A DNA stretch of 28,326 nt from CAVVXX01 sp052389895 (GCA_052389895.1 JBQTHM010000016.1:1-28326), one strand, 5' to 3'; shown: positions 16,447-24,407, numbered from the stretch's first letter. Made by a program: numbers and translations. Notes: generated from the sequence alone by a model not told the origin.

Positions 16447-16902
16447 TCAACCCTGGCTGATCGTGCGCATGAGCGTGGCGGCATTGATCTGGAATGCCAC
16501 CATGGTCTGCGCGACGTTGATGATGGTCAGCGACAGAAACTCGGTGTTGTTGAACATGCCGAATCCCTCCACGCCGGCCGCGCCGAGGGTAAAGAGGACG
16601 ATCTGCACGACCGCCAGCAACCCCATCAGCAGTGCTTCCGTGATGTTGTTGATGCCGGGTTCGGAGACTTTGATCTGCTCCCACATGGCGACGATCGCGG
16701 CCACGACCAGCAGCACCTCGACCCAGGCCAGCTTGTAACTGCCGATTTCGAAAAGCGTGGCGCGCGGATCGGGGAAAATGAAATTTCCGATGATGAACAG
16801 CGCCAAGATAAAGGTGAATCCCGGTATGTAGCGGAAGATGCTCCGCTTAACGCGGCGAGCCCTGTCGGTGCCGGCAACGACTGCTGTTTCCATGTCTGAC
16901 AT
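16447..16902 (-). CDS. four-helix inner-membrane protein of unknown function
   Basis: The 151-residue protein has a charged N-terminal tail of about 25 residues (RARRVKRS) and four predicted helices near residues 27-44, 57-74, 87-110 and 119-145. One loop holds EQIKVSEPGINNITEALL. It resembles small YqhA-type membrane proteins in size and helix layout, but I cannot assign a family with certainty. It stands alone: it converges on the LAB_N gene with 37 bases between stops, and about 145 bases without a gene separate it from the HAD gene. Confidence 0.75.
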   Translation of the reverse strand: MSDMETAVVAGTDRARRVKRSIFRYIPGFTFILALFIIGNFIFPDPRATLFEIGSYKLAWVEVLLVVAAIVAMWEQIKVSEPGINNITEALLMGLLAVVQIVLFTLGAAGVEGFGMFNNTEFLSLTIINVAQTMVAFQINAATLMRTISQG

Positions 16903-17046
16903 CTACCCCTCTCCGTTAGCGAGCGACATTCCCACGGATCGCCGCCTGGAACCATGATGGCCGGAATTATGGCACAATAACGTCACCGGCCGTAGGGCGA
17001 GGAACCGGCGGAATTCGCGCTAACCTTCTAGGCTGCGCTGCCCGTT

Positions 17047-17758
17047 TCATTTTTCCCGCGCGTGCGCTTCGGCCATTTCGGCCAGCAAAGCGAAGCGGAA
17101 CTCGTAGTGCGGCAGTTTCTCGGGCCGCGCGGTGGCGCCGAAGCCCTGCCTGCCGTGGCGCCGGTGGATCCAGCACGAGGCAAGCCCGATGGCGTTGGCC
17201 GGTGCGTGATCGTGAAACAGGCTTTCGGCGGTGTGGAGGATGTCCTTCCTGGCAAAGCCCGCCGCCGCGAGATGCGAAACCAGATATTCAAAATTGCGCA
17301 AATCCGGTTTGTAAGAACCGATGTCTTCCGCCGTGAAGACAAAATCGAATTCGACCCGGAGCTTTTTGTTGCTTTCGGCGAAGCTGGCGCGGTCGACGTT
17401 TGAGAGTACCGCCAGCTTGTAGTGGCGCTTAAGGTATTGCAGCGCCGCGGGCGAATCGGGAAAGGCGGGCCACTTCCTTATCGATGCGCCGAAGCGCGTT
17501 TTCCTCGTCCGTCATCTGCACGGCCCATTCGCGCGCAAGCCGCGCATGCACGCGTGCGAGCAGCTCGCAATAACGCATAGCGGGCGTTTCCGACTCTTGC
17601 GCGTGCTCGTGGCGGGCAAACGCCTCCAGCATCTGATCGGACGTGAGGCCAGGAACGCGCGCGGCAAGCGGCGCCAGCGCCGCAAGCAGGCCCGTTTCCC
17701 AGTCGATCAGAGTGCCGTAGCAGTCGAAACTGAGCACGCGAAAGTCGCGCAGCTTCAT
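17047..17758 (-). pseudogene. HAD-superfamily hydrolase (haloacid dehalogenase type II-like), frameshifted
   Basis: The N-terminal part (from ATG 17758) has the HAD motif I LSFDCYGTLIDWE. After TDEENA the frame goes wrong and stops at 17429. In the shifted frame the protein continues as FGASI-R-K-WPAFPDS, then LAVLSNVDR (motif II), GSYKPDLRNFEY (motif III lysine) and HTAESLFHDHAPANAIGLASCW (motif IV), ending at 17047. Deleting one base near 17494-17498 would give a complete enzyme of about 236 residues, the normal family size. Every motif is otherwise intact, so this is a recent inactivation or a sequencing error. Its start overlaps the CtlX stop (ATGA), so they form a coupled operon. Confidence 0.85.
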
Positions 17759-18705
17759 CTATAAGCCTGTAGCGCGCGGACAAGGTCGTCCGGGCGGCTC
17801 GTATGCAGGGCCGCCAGCGTGCAACGCACCGAGCCGCCACCCTGCTCGATCGCGTCGAAAAGGGGATGCACGATGCGGTCGCCATAGTATTTGTGAAGCG
17901 TAGCGAGCTGTTCTCCCGCAAGGCTTTTGTATGCGCGATCGGAAATTGTCAGCACAGGCTCGCCCTTCGCGTCCGTCATTTCGAATCCGTTTCCGGCGAA
18001 TTCATTGACCTGTGCTTCCGCGAGCGTAACAAGCTCGCGGCCTTCGCACAGGTATGCCTCCAGCGCACGGCGCTGCACGGGCGGAACGACGTCGAGGCAC
18101 GCGACGGCAACCCCTGTTCCCAGAAACATCATGACGTTGGTGTGGTAGAGCGGCCTGCCGCCCAGACCCATCGTGTCGAACACGACAGGCTCGTAGCCCA
18201 AGCGATAGGCCACAAAGCGCACCAATTCCTCATCCGTGCGCGGCGAACGCGCGGCATAGACGCGGGCCAACCGGCCGTCGAAAACGAGGCTGCCCGTAGA
18301 TTCGAGGAATTTTTCTTTCGATTCGAACGGCGAAAGATCGAGCAGCTCCCGGTAATGACGCCTGAGCGCCGCAATAATTTCGGGGCGGCGCTCCTTTCGC
18401 CGGCTTGGCCAACGCAGCGGATATATAACGGCGCGCCCGCGCCCGTCCGCGTCCTCATGGGTGGAGAACCAGTTGTTGAGGAAGACTTCATCGGGCAATG
18501 CAGCGCGCGTGCCCGGCAGCACGATGGTGCGCACGCCCGCGCCGGCAAGCCCTTCGCACAGCGCGCGATGCTGCGCCTGCGCCGCGTGCGCCAGCGCATC
18601 CGCATCTCCCCCCTGCACCACAAAAGCGTTGTCGGCGGCCGTCTCCGGATTGGGGCGGAAGTTTTCCGGGGCAATCAGCATTACCAGCGAGGGCGCATGG
18701 GCCAT
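17755..18705 (-). CDS. ctlX: CtlX-like guanidino-group hydrolase (citrulline utilization / amidinotransferase family)
   Basis: The 316-residue protein belongs to the guanidino-group-modifying superfamily (arginine deiminase, DDAH, amidinotransferase). The opening VMLIAPENFRPNPETAADNAF, then NNWFSTHEDADG (77-88), LESTGSLVFD (134-143), and LYHTNVMM with the catalytic His188 are visible. GGGSVRCTLAALH has the nucleophile Cys295. This arrangement is that of the citrulline-utilisation hydrolase group. It would hydrolyse a guanidino or ureido compound in the cytoplasm, though substrate is not settled. It is followed by the coupled HAD gene and its start codon lies in a CATG shared with an in-frame ATG of the divergent DOMON-like gene. 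Confidence 0.82.
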   Translation of the reverse strand: MAHAPSLVMLIAPENFRPNPETAADNAFVVQGGDADALAHAAQAQHRALCEGLAGAGVRTIVLPGTRAALPDEVFLNNWFSTHEDADGRGRAVIYPLRWPSRRKERRPEIIAALRRHYRELLDLSPFESKEKFLESTGSLVFDGRLARVYAARSPRTDEELVRFVAYRLGYEPVVFDTMGLGGRPLYHTNVMMFLGTGVAVACLDVVPPVQRRALEAYLCEGRELVTLAEAQVNEFAGNGFEMTDAKGEPVLTISDRAYKSLAGEQLATLHKYYGDRIVHPLFDAIEQGGGSVRCTLAALHTSRPDDLVRALQAYR

Positions 18706-18727
18706 GGAGCAATGGTATCATGCCGCC

Positions 18728-19258
18728 ATGCTGCATGCGCTGACACGGCATCCGGATTCGGGCGGCGACGCGGTTACCGGCGTAGAGGCCGAAGCAGCGC
18801 GCGACGGCGCCACGCTCGCGCTGCGCTACCTCGTGACAGGAGCCCGCGCGCTGGCAATGCCACCCTACGCCGCGCCAGCGCGGGCGGACGAACTATGGAA
18901 GCACACCTGTTTCGAGGCATTTGTAGGCGGGGTAGACGGCGGCTATTACGAATTCAATTTTTCGCCCTCGGGCCAATGGGCCGCATACGGATTCACGGGA
19001 TACAGGCAGGGCATGACGCCGGCGGAAAGCATCGCCGTTCCACACATGCACGCGCGCCTCATCGACGGCCGCTACGAATTGCAGGCGGGACTGACGCTGA
19101 ACCGGCTCGCCCTTCCCGCACGTGAATGGCGGCTTGGGCTTTCGGCCATCATCGAAGAACGAGACGGTGTCAAGTCGTATTGGGCGCTCACGCACCCGCG
19201 GGGCAAGCCCGACTTTCACCGTTCCGTTTGCTTTGCGCTCGAACTTCCCGCAGCCTGA
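18728..19258 (+). CDS. DOMON-like domain protein
   Basis: From ATG 18728 the protein has 176 residues, beginning MLHALTRHPDSGG. ALRYLVTGARALAMP, ELWKHTCFEAFVGG, YYEFNFSPSGQWAAYGFTGYR and HPRGKPDFHRSVCFALEL are typical of a beta-sandwich family in Proteobacteria annotated as DOMON-like. Related sandwiches bind sugars or heme, but the function of this group is unknown to me. There is no signal peptide, so it is probably cytoplasmic. ATG 18704 is an in-frame alternative adding eight residues and would make its start overlap the CtlX start. The NamZ-like gene follows five bases after its stop, so the two look like an operon. Confidence 0.75.
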   Translation: MLHALTRHPDSGGDAVTGVEAEAARDGATLALRYLVTGARALAMPPYAAPARADELWKHTCFEAFVGGVDGGYYEFNFSPSGQWAAYGFTGYRQGMTPAESIAVPHMHARLIDGRYELQAGLTLNRLALPAREWRLGLSAIIEERDGVKSYWALTHPRGKPDFHRSVCFALELPAA

Positions 19259-19263
19259 CGGCC

Positions 19264-20466
19264 ATGGAATTCGGCATCGACCGCCTTTTATCAGACACGA
19301 GCTTGCGCGCGCCGCTCAAGGGAAAACGCGTGGCGTTGCTGGCCCATCCGGCCTCCGTCACCAAGGACCTGACCCATTCGCTGGACGCGCTAGCCGCTTG
19401 CAGCGACGTCAAGCTCGCCTGCGCCTTCGGACCGCAGCACGGGCTGCGCGGAGACAAGCAGGACAACATGGTGGAATCGCCCGATTTCACGGACCCCGTG
19501 CGCGGCATTCCCGTGTTCAGCCTGTACGGCGAGATGCGCCGGCCCACGGACGCCATAATGGAAGCGTTCGACGTGATGCTTGTGGACGTGCAGGATCTGG
19601 GCTGCCGCGTCTACACGTTCGCCACGACGCTCCTGTACGTGCTCGAGGCCGCCGCCAAGCACGGCAAGGCCGTGTGGGTGCTGGATCGGCCCAATCCCAT
19701 CGGGCGGCCTGTGGAAGGCCTCAGGCTGCGTAAGGGGTGGGAAAGCTTTGTCGGGCCGGGGCCCGCTCCCATGCGCCACGGGCTCACGCTGGGCGAACTC
19801 GGTTCCTGGTTTGTGGCGCACTTCAAGCTCGATGTCGAATACCGGGTGATCGAGATGCAGGGCTGGCAGCCCGATGCGGCACCGGGCTTCGGCTGGCCGC
19901 TCGGCGAACGCGCCTGGATAAACCCCAGCCCCAACGCGCCGAGCCTGTTCATGGCGCGCGCCTACCCCGGCACGGTGATGGTGGAAGGCACGACGCTTTC
20001 GGAGGGGCGCGGCACCACGCGGCCGCTGGAACTGTTCGGGGCGCCCGACATCGATGCGCGCAAGCTGATCGACGAGATGCAGCAAATTGCGCCGGAGTGG
20101 CCGCGCGGATGCCGCCTGCGCGAATGCTGGTTCGAGCCGACGTTCCACAAGCACGTTGGCAAGCTGTGCCACGGCGTGCAGGTGCACACCGAAGGCCCCG
20201 CCTACGACCATGCCACCTTCCGCCCCTGGCGGCTTCAGGCGCTGGCGTTCAAGGTCATCCGGCTGCTCTACCCCAACTATCCGCTGTGGCGCGACTTCGC
20301 ATACGAATACGAATACGACATGCTCGCGATCGACGTCATCAACGGCAGCCCCATGTTGCGCGAATGGGTGGACGATCCCACGGCCGCGCCGTACGACCTC
20401 GACGCCATGGCCGCAGCGGATGAGAAGTCGTGGCTGGAAGAGCGGCAGCCGTTCCTGCGTTATTGA
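19264..20466 (+). CDS. NamZ-like exo-beta-N-acetylmuramidase (DUF1343)
   Basis: From ATG 19264 the product has 400 residues. KRVALLAHPASV, CAFGPQHGLRGDKQDN, DVMLVDVQDLGCRVYTF, VLDRPNPIGR and VEGTTLSEGRGTTRP are the conserved blocks of the DUF1343 family. Its Bacillus member NamZ releases terminal MurNAc from peptidoglycan fragments. The protein shows no signal peptide, so it would act on imported muropeptides or sugars in the cytoplasm, although related enzymes are often exported. It immediately follows the DOMON-like gene. The open frame extends further upstream (19126), but that part overlaps the DOMON gene and is not family-like. Confidence 0.88.
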   Translation: MEFGIDRLLSDTSLRAPLKGKRVALLAHPASVTKDLTHSLDALAACSDVKLACAFGPQHGLRGDKQDNMVESPDFTDPVRGIPVFSLYGEMRRPTDAIMEAFDVMLVDVQDLGCRVYTFATTLLYVLEAAAKHGKAVWVLDRPNPIGRPVEGLRLRKGWESFVGPGPAPMRHGLTLGELGSWFVAHFKLDVEYRVIEMQGWQPDAAPGFGWPLGERAWINPSPNAPSLFMARAYPGTVMVEGTTLSEGRGTTRPLELFGAPDIDARKLIDEMQQIAPEWPRGCRLRECWFEPTFHKHVGKLCHGVQVHTEGPAYDHATFRPWRLQALAFKVIRLLYPNYPLWRDFAYEYEYDMLAIDVINGSPMLREWVDDPTAAPYDLDAMAAADEKSWLEERQPFLRY

Positions 20467-20487
20467 ACGGGAGTCCGGCTGCGAGTT

Positions 20488-20883
20488 TTACTTCCGCATC
20501 AAGCCATCCAGGCTCCATTTTCCGGGGCCGGCGAACACCAGCAGGAGGAAGATGAAGCAATAAAGGATGGCCGCGTCGCCGGCATTGTTGACGGGAAAGA
20601 AATTCTGCGGCGCATGCACCATCCAGTAGCCGACGGCCATCTCGCCCGAGGCAATGAAGGCGGCCGCGCGCGTGAACAGCCCCAGCGCGATCAGCGCGCC
20701 GCCCGCGACTTCGATGATCCCAGCCCATCAGGGGAGCGTCATCAGTTCGACGAAAGCCATCTGCCCTGGCGGGAAGCCGAAGAGCTTCTGCGTTCCGTGC
20801 TCCATGAAAATGAGCGCCGCGACGATTCGGAGAACCGCAAGCGCATGCGGCGTGTAGCTGGAGAGCGTTTTCGCGTTGATCAT
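20488..20883 (-). pseudogene. DoxX-family membrane protein interrupted by an in-frame TGA
   Basis: Reading from ATG 20883 (MINAKTLSSYT) the frame gives a DoxX N-terminus with HGTQKLFGFPPGQ. It meets TGA at 20730-20728 (codon 52), then continues in the same frame as WAGIIEVAGG, FTRAAAFIASGEMAVGYW, FFPVNNAGDAAILYC and GKWSLDGLMRK to a normal stop at 20488. The total of 131 codons fits the family, so a single substitution (for example GGA to TGA) explains it. AAGGAG seven bases before the ATG is a good ribosome site. DoxX-type proteins are small membrane proteins linked to respiratory or redox functions. Readthrough is possible but there is no evidence for it. Confidence 0.85.
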
Positions 20884-20911
20884 CCCCTCACTCCTTATTA
20901 TTACGAAATGG

Positions 20912-21079
20912 TCAAGGATTTTTGGAACGACTCGGCGGGTCAAGGCTGACACTCACGATCAGCTTTGTCAGCAGGTATAGGCGGGGCGTCACGGAATCGA
21001 GCTCGAGATATTCGCGGTTAGGGTGGACATTGCTGCCCACGGGGCCGAGGCCGTCGAGCGCGGGCATACCTGCTGCCAT
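20912..21079 (-). pseudogene. C-terminal remnant of an M20 carboxypeptidase gene
   Basis: This 55-codon frame encodes PALDGLGPVGSN-V-HPNREYLELDSV and TPRLYLLTKLIVSV. That is nearly the C-terminus of the intact M20 protein at 22960-24219, including the His and Glu of the metal site. At the DNA level 20952-21066 matches 23006-23120 over 115 bases with about six differences. The last residues differ, so its 3' end joins other sequence. It begins eight bases past the GlxA-type gene stop and is a fragment, although an ATG makes it formally translatable. Confidence 0.85.
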
Positions 21080-21087
21080 CGTCAGAC

Positions 21088-22137
21088 TCAGAAAAAGAGC
21101 TTTGTCCTGTATCGGCTCGGTGCGACGCCAAACCGGCGCTCAAAAGCCCGCCGAAAGCTTGCACTGCTCTTGTACCCAAGGGAGGCGGCGACGCTCTCAA
21201 CCGTTTGATTGGGAAGCGATAGTCTATGGCGGGATTCGTCGAGCCTAAGAAGCTCGATGTAAGTGCCCGGTGGCTGACCAAACACCGATTTGAAGCGCCG
21301 GCTAAAATGACGCACGCCCATTCCTGCGCGCGATGCCAAAGCATCTATTGAAAGATCCTTGTCCAAGTTTTGCACGATCCAATGCGTGAGATCGCTAAAA
21401 CGATCAGTGCCGCGAGCTTGAAACTCCAGCGCCTCCGACAACTGCACCTGACTGCCGCCTCGCTTGAGAGGGACCACCATGTAGCGCGCCACGGCGACCG
21501 CCATCCGGCTGCCGAGGTCCTCTTCAATGAGGGCAAGCGCGAGATCGATCGCCGCGGTTTTGCCGGCTGAGGTATAGATGTTTTGATCGCGAACGAAAAT
21601 CGCGTCGGACTGCAGCAGTGCCTTAGGAAATCTCGTCCTGACATCTTTCAAAAACAACCAATGAGTCGTGCAACGGCGACTATCGATGAGGCCCGCCTCG
21701 CCGAGCGCGTAGATGCCAGTAGCTTGTGATACGATCCGCCGCGTTGTCTGGGCACGCTGCTTGAGCCAAGCCGCGATCGGGCGCACGATATCGGCTTGTC
21801 GCAGACCAGGCCCGCCGGGAACAATAATCGTGTCAAGGGGCGGCGCGCCGTGCAATGCTTTAGTCGGCAGCACAGTAAGCCCAGACGCCGTGGTAAAGGC
21901 CCGATTGGACGCGCTGAACACGTCGATATCGTAAGGCTTTGACGCTATCCCCGCGCAGAAGTTCGCAAGCCGGAATGCTTCCATGGGCCCAATGACGTCG
22001 AAATCGATCATGCCCTCATAAGCGAGAAAACCAATTCGTTTCACTGAGCCTTTGGGGCGGTTCTCCAATCGTCGTAAACGCGGCGCCTTAGACGCTCGAC
22101 GCCCCGAAGAGGTCCGAAAATGTCCGAACTTTGTCAT
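21088..22137 (-). CDS. GlxA-family transcriptional regulator (DJ-1/PfpI domain + AraC HTH), copy 1
   Basis: The 349-residue protein has a DJ-1/PfpI-like sensing domain (about 34-205; RIGFLAYEGMIDFDVIGPMEAF, DTIIVPGGPGL, TSAGKTAAIDLAL). A C-terminal AraC-type double helix-turn-helix follows (about 245-345; LSIDALASRAGMGVRHFSRRFKSVFG and SVAASLGYKSSASFRRAFERRFG). At the position of the usual CTG nucleophile-elbow Cys it has ATG (residues SQATGIY), so it is not a DJ-1-type enzyme. It would bind a small ligand and activate genes. A GTG at 22044 is a plausible alternative start. It is divergent from an Lrp-type gene across 140 bases that contain an inverted repeat. It ends next to the M20 remnant. 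Confidence 0.9.
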   Translation of the reverse strand: MTKFGHFRTSSGRRASKAPRLRRLENRPKGSVKRIGFLAYEGMIDFDVIGPMEAFRLANFCAGIASKPYDIDVFSASNRAFTTASGLTVLPTKALHGAPPLDTIIVPGGPGLRQADIVRPIAAWLKQRAQTTRRIVSQATGIYALGEAGLIDSRRCTTHWLFLKDVRTRFPKALLQSDAIFVRDQNIYTSAGKTAAIDLALALIEEDLGSRMAVAVARYMVVPLKRGGSQVQLSEALEFQARGTDRFSDLTHWIVQNLDKDLSIDALASRAGMGVRHFSRRFKSVFGQPPGTYIELLRLDESRHRLSLPNQTVESVAASLGYKSSASFRRAFERRFGVAPSRYRTKLFF

Positions 22138-22194
22138 AAGCGGATCGACAGTTATTCGCTAGTGTTTTGCTGGCGATGACTGAACCTGGGGCAA

Positions 22195-22232
22195 ATTTCC
22201 AGCGAATCTTTTGAGCCGTTTCATCTGGAAAT
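22195..22232. promoter_or_regulatory. inverted repeat in the glxA1/lrp1 divergent intergenic region
   Basis: ATTTCCAG (22195-22202) and CTGGAAAT (22225-22232) are perfect 8-base inverted arms with a 22-base spacer. Together they lie between two divergent regulator genes, where an operator used by either protein would be expected. This is a sequence observation only; the arms could also form an RNA hairpin in the lrp1 leader. Confidence 0.35.
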
Positions 22233-22277
22233 CTGCGCAGCCATGTTTGTGAGCTTTTCGTGCGCGTCGAGACGAAA

Positions 22278-22901
22278 ATGATATCCCCTCATGGTTCACG
22301 CAACAAGCGAACTAGAGGCGAAGACGCGCCCCAAGTGGCTCCTGTCTATCTTTTAGAACAGCAGCAAGATCTCAAAAGAGCGCATGAGCCGTCTGCGTCG
22401 TCGTCCGAGGGCGCGAATGCGTATCAATCCGAAAGCAAAGTCGAATTGGGCGTCGAAGAGCGCCGGCTTATTCAGCTGCTCCAACGCAACAACCAACTGA
22501 CTAACGCCCAGCTGGCAAGCAAGGCGAACTTGTCGCCCCCGACCTGTCTTCGCCGGCTAAGGCGGTTGCGATCAGAAAGAGTCATTGTAGGCGATGTTTC
22601 GCTAGTTGATCCCACCAAACTTGGGAAAGGTCTTACGGCGTTTGTGCAAATTACTCTTGAACGAACTAACGAACCCATGCTCCGGGCGTTCGAGAACAAG
22701 GTCGCCGCCGAACCGGACATCATGCAGTGCTATCGCGTCTCGGGCGACACCGACTATTTGCTCATGATGCTGGCGGCTGATACCGCTGCCCTTCGGCAGC
22801 TTATTGGGCGCATATTCGCAAGCGATAGGAATATTCTCAGATTTCGAACGCTCTGTGCGCTGCATACAACCAAGTTCAAGACCGAGGTGTCGGTTGACTA
22901 G
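22278..22901 (+). CDS. Lrp/AsnC-family transcriptional regulator, copy 1 (extended N-terminus)
   Basis: The protein has the AsnC-type helix-turn-helix (RLIQLLQRNNQLTNAQLASKANLSPPTCLRRLRRL) followed by the RAM ligand domain with VSGDTDYLLMML. Lrp-type proteins form octamers or dimers that sense amino acids. Between the start and the HTH are about 60 residues, far longer than the ~24 of the other three copies, rich in Ser, Gln and charged residues. ATG 22278 gives 207 residues; GTG 22260 would add six. It is divergent from the GlxA-type gene. Codon composition is poorer in GC than the envelope and central genes; for example one 60-base line at 22621 has 27 G/C by hand count. Confidence 0.88.
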   Translation: MISPHGSRNKRTRGEDAPQVAPVYLLEQQQDLKRAHEPSASSSEGANAYQSESKVELGVEERRLIQLLQRNNQLTNAQLASKANLSPPTCLRRLRRLRSERVIVGDVSLVDPTKLGKGLTAFVQITLERTNEPMLRAFENKVAAEPDIMQCYRVSGDTDYLLMMLAADTAALRQLIGRIFASDRNILRFRTLCALHTTKFKTEVSVD

Positions 22902-22959
22902 AACAGCGCATTTCAGTGACAGGCCTGGTCAAGGACCAAGCTAATTTTTTGCGAAGCCG

Positions 22960-24219
22960 TCAACGTTTGACGTGCGTTGCGCCTTTGATCGGATCACGCC
23001 CCAGGCTCATGATCAGCTTTGTCAGCAGGTATAGGCGGGGCGTCACGGAATCGAGCTCGAGGTATTCGCGGTTTGAGTGGAAATTGCCGCCCACGGGGCC
23101 GAGGCCGTCGAGCGCGGGCACGCCCGCTTCCGCGGCGAGCGCCGATTGCGAAGCGCCGCCATTGCCGCTGGTGCCGATTTCCCTCCCTATCTGGCGATAG
23201 ATTTCCTTCGCGCGCCCGGCCAGCGCGTCCGTGGCCGCGTTGCGCGGTAGCGGAGGATAGGCGGGATCCTTCGTCACCGTAACGGACGTACCGGGCACGC
23301 TCACCTTGCGCGCGTTCGCCTGGAGCACGCGCTCGATGCGCCCGACATCGCCCGGCTTGAGCACGCGCGCGTTCACCTGGGCCATGGCCGCGTCCGGAAT
23401 GATGTTGTTGCGCTCGCCCGCGCGCAGGATGGTGAGATTCACGGTGATACCGTCGCCCGACTGGGGAAACTGTTTCAGCCCCGCCGCCTGATGCATGAGC
23501 TCGAGCGCCGCGTTGTGTCCGTCGCCGGGATTGACGCCGGCGTGCGCGGCCTTGCCCTTGACGTCGATCTGAAAGGTGACCGACCCCTTGCGCCAGATTG
23601 TGAGGTTGTCGGGCGGATCGCCCGGCTCGAGATTGAACTCGACATCGGCCGCGCGCAGCAGGCGTGAAATGAGCGCGCGCGTGCCGGGCGAGCCTTTCTC
23701 TTCGCTCGATTCGATGAGATAGGTGATGCGCCTGTAATTCTTGAAGCCGAGCTGCTGAAGCAGTTTCAGCGCGTAGACGCCCCCTACCACGCCGCCTTTT
23801 TCGTCGGCCACACCGGGACCGTAGGCGCGCTTCGTGTCGGTACTATACGACCACTTGTTGACCGTGCCCGGCTCGAACACGGTGTCGAGATGGCCGATCA
23901 TGAGGATGCGGGCCTTGCCCGTGCCATCCAGAGTCGCCACCAGGTTTTCCGCGTAGCCCGGCTTTTCGGCCGGCACCATTTCGACTTTCGCGCCTATCGT
24001 CTTCAGTTCGCGTGCCAGCACGGCGGCCACCTTGCGGCCGCCTTTCACGTCGCCTGTGCCGGAATCGATGTTCACGACTTCGCGCAGCAGTTCGAGCTGA
24101 TCTTTCCTTGCCGCCTCGGCGGCTGCGTAGACTTCGTCCTTCGGCTGCGCGTGTGCCGCTTGCATGAGCAGCGAAACGGCAAGAACTGAAAGTGCAAGAT
24201 TGATAAGTAGTCTGCGCAT
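22960..24219 (-). CDS. M20-family zinc carboxypeptidase, glutamate carboxypeptidase (CPG2)-like, exported
   Basis: From ATG 24219 the product has 419 residues with a signal peptide (RRLLINLALSVLAVSLLMQAAHAQ, cleaved near residue 25). Metal-site motifs are ILMIGHLDTVFEPGT, GPGVADEKGG, IESSEEKGSPGT (catalytic Glu pair) and GNFHSNREYLELDS near the C-terminus. HAGVNPGDGHNAALEL belongs to the dimerisation lid. CPG2-like enzymes remove C-terminal glutamate or other residues from peptides and folates in the periplasm. The longer frame to 24276 runs into the tRNA-Ser gene and is rejected. It is flanked by two regulator pairs, and its 3' end is copied at 20952-21066, where the regulator block begins. 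Confidence 0.9.
   Translation of the reverse strand: MRRLLINLALSVLAVSLLMQAAHAQPKDEVYAAAEAARKDQLELLREVVNIDSGTGDVKGGRKVAAVLARELKTIGAKVEMVPAEKPGYAENLVATLDGTGKARILMIGHLDTVFEPGTVNKWSYSTDTKRAYGPGVADEKGGVVGGVYALKLLQQLGFKNYRRITYLIESSEEKGSPGTRALISRLLRAADVEFNLEPGDPPDNLTIWRKGSVTFQIDVKGKAAHAGVNPGDGHNAALELMHQAAGLKQFPQSGDGITVNLTILRAGERNNIIPDAAMAQVNARVLKPGDVGRIERVLQANARKVSVPGTSVTVTKDPAYPPLPRNAATDALAGRAKEIYRQIGREIGTSGNGGASQSALAAEAGVPALDGLGPVGGNFHSNREYLELDSVTPRLYLLTKLIMSLGRDPIKGATHVKR
23006..23120. repeat. 115-bp direct repeat, second copy (within the M20 gene 3' end)
   Basis: This segment matches 20952-21066 in the same orientation with about six differences, over exactly the same length. The match ends abruptly at both sides. 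The copies are about 2.05 kb apart and enclose glxA1 and lrp1. It codes for the C-terminal metal-site region of the M20 protein. Confidence 0.85.
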
Positions 24220-24248
24220 CGTTCCCCCTAACCCAGCGCGAAGCAGGA

Positions 24249-24338
24249 TGGCGGACAGAGTGGGATTCGAACCCACGAGACGGTTGCCCGTCTACACGCT
24301 TTCCAAGCGTGCGCCTTCAGCCGCTCGGCCATCTGTCC
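24249..24338 (-). tRNA. tRNA-Ser (anticodon GGA)
   Basis: Read on the minus strand it begins GGACAGA and ends TCTGTCC-G-CCA, so the acceptor stem is seven perfect pairs and CCA is encoded. The anticodon loop TTGGAAA (GGA at 24304-24302) is closed by CACGC/GCGTG. A long variable arm (GACGG/CCGTC) identifies a class II tRNA, and GTGGG-TTCGAAT-CCCAC is the T arm. It decodes UCC and UCU. It lies directly upstream of the M20 gene on the same strand. Its 3' end faces the M20 gene and the regulator block. Confidence 0.97.
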
Positions 24339-24407
24339 GTGTTTACCAAGGCGCGGCAGCAATATAGCGAGGGAGGGAGTTGCGGCAAACCGCGCGTGCC
24401 CGGTCCT

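Noticed and set aside
20339..20728. Open frame covering the doxX 3' half
   Set aside because: It is a different frame, rich in Arg and Gly, without membrane helices. The true frame is the interrupted doxX.
24220..24276. M20 start at 24276
   Set aside because: It would put coding sequence over the tRNA-Ser 3' end and in front of the signal peptide. ATG 24219 begins directly at the signal peptide.
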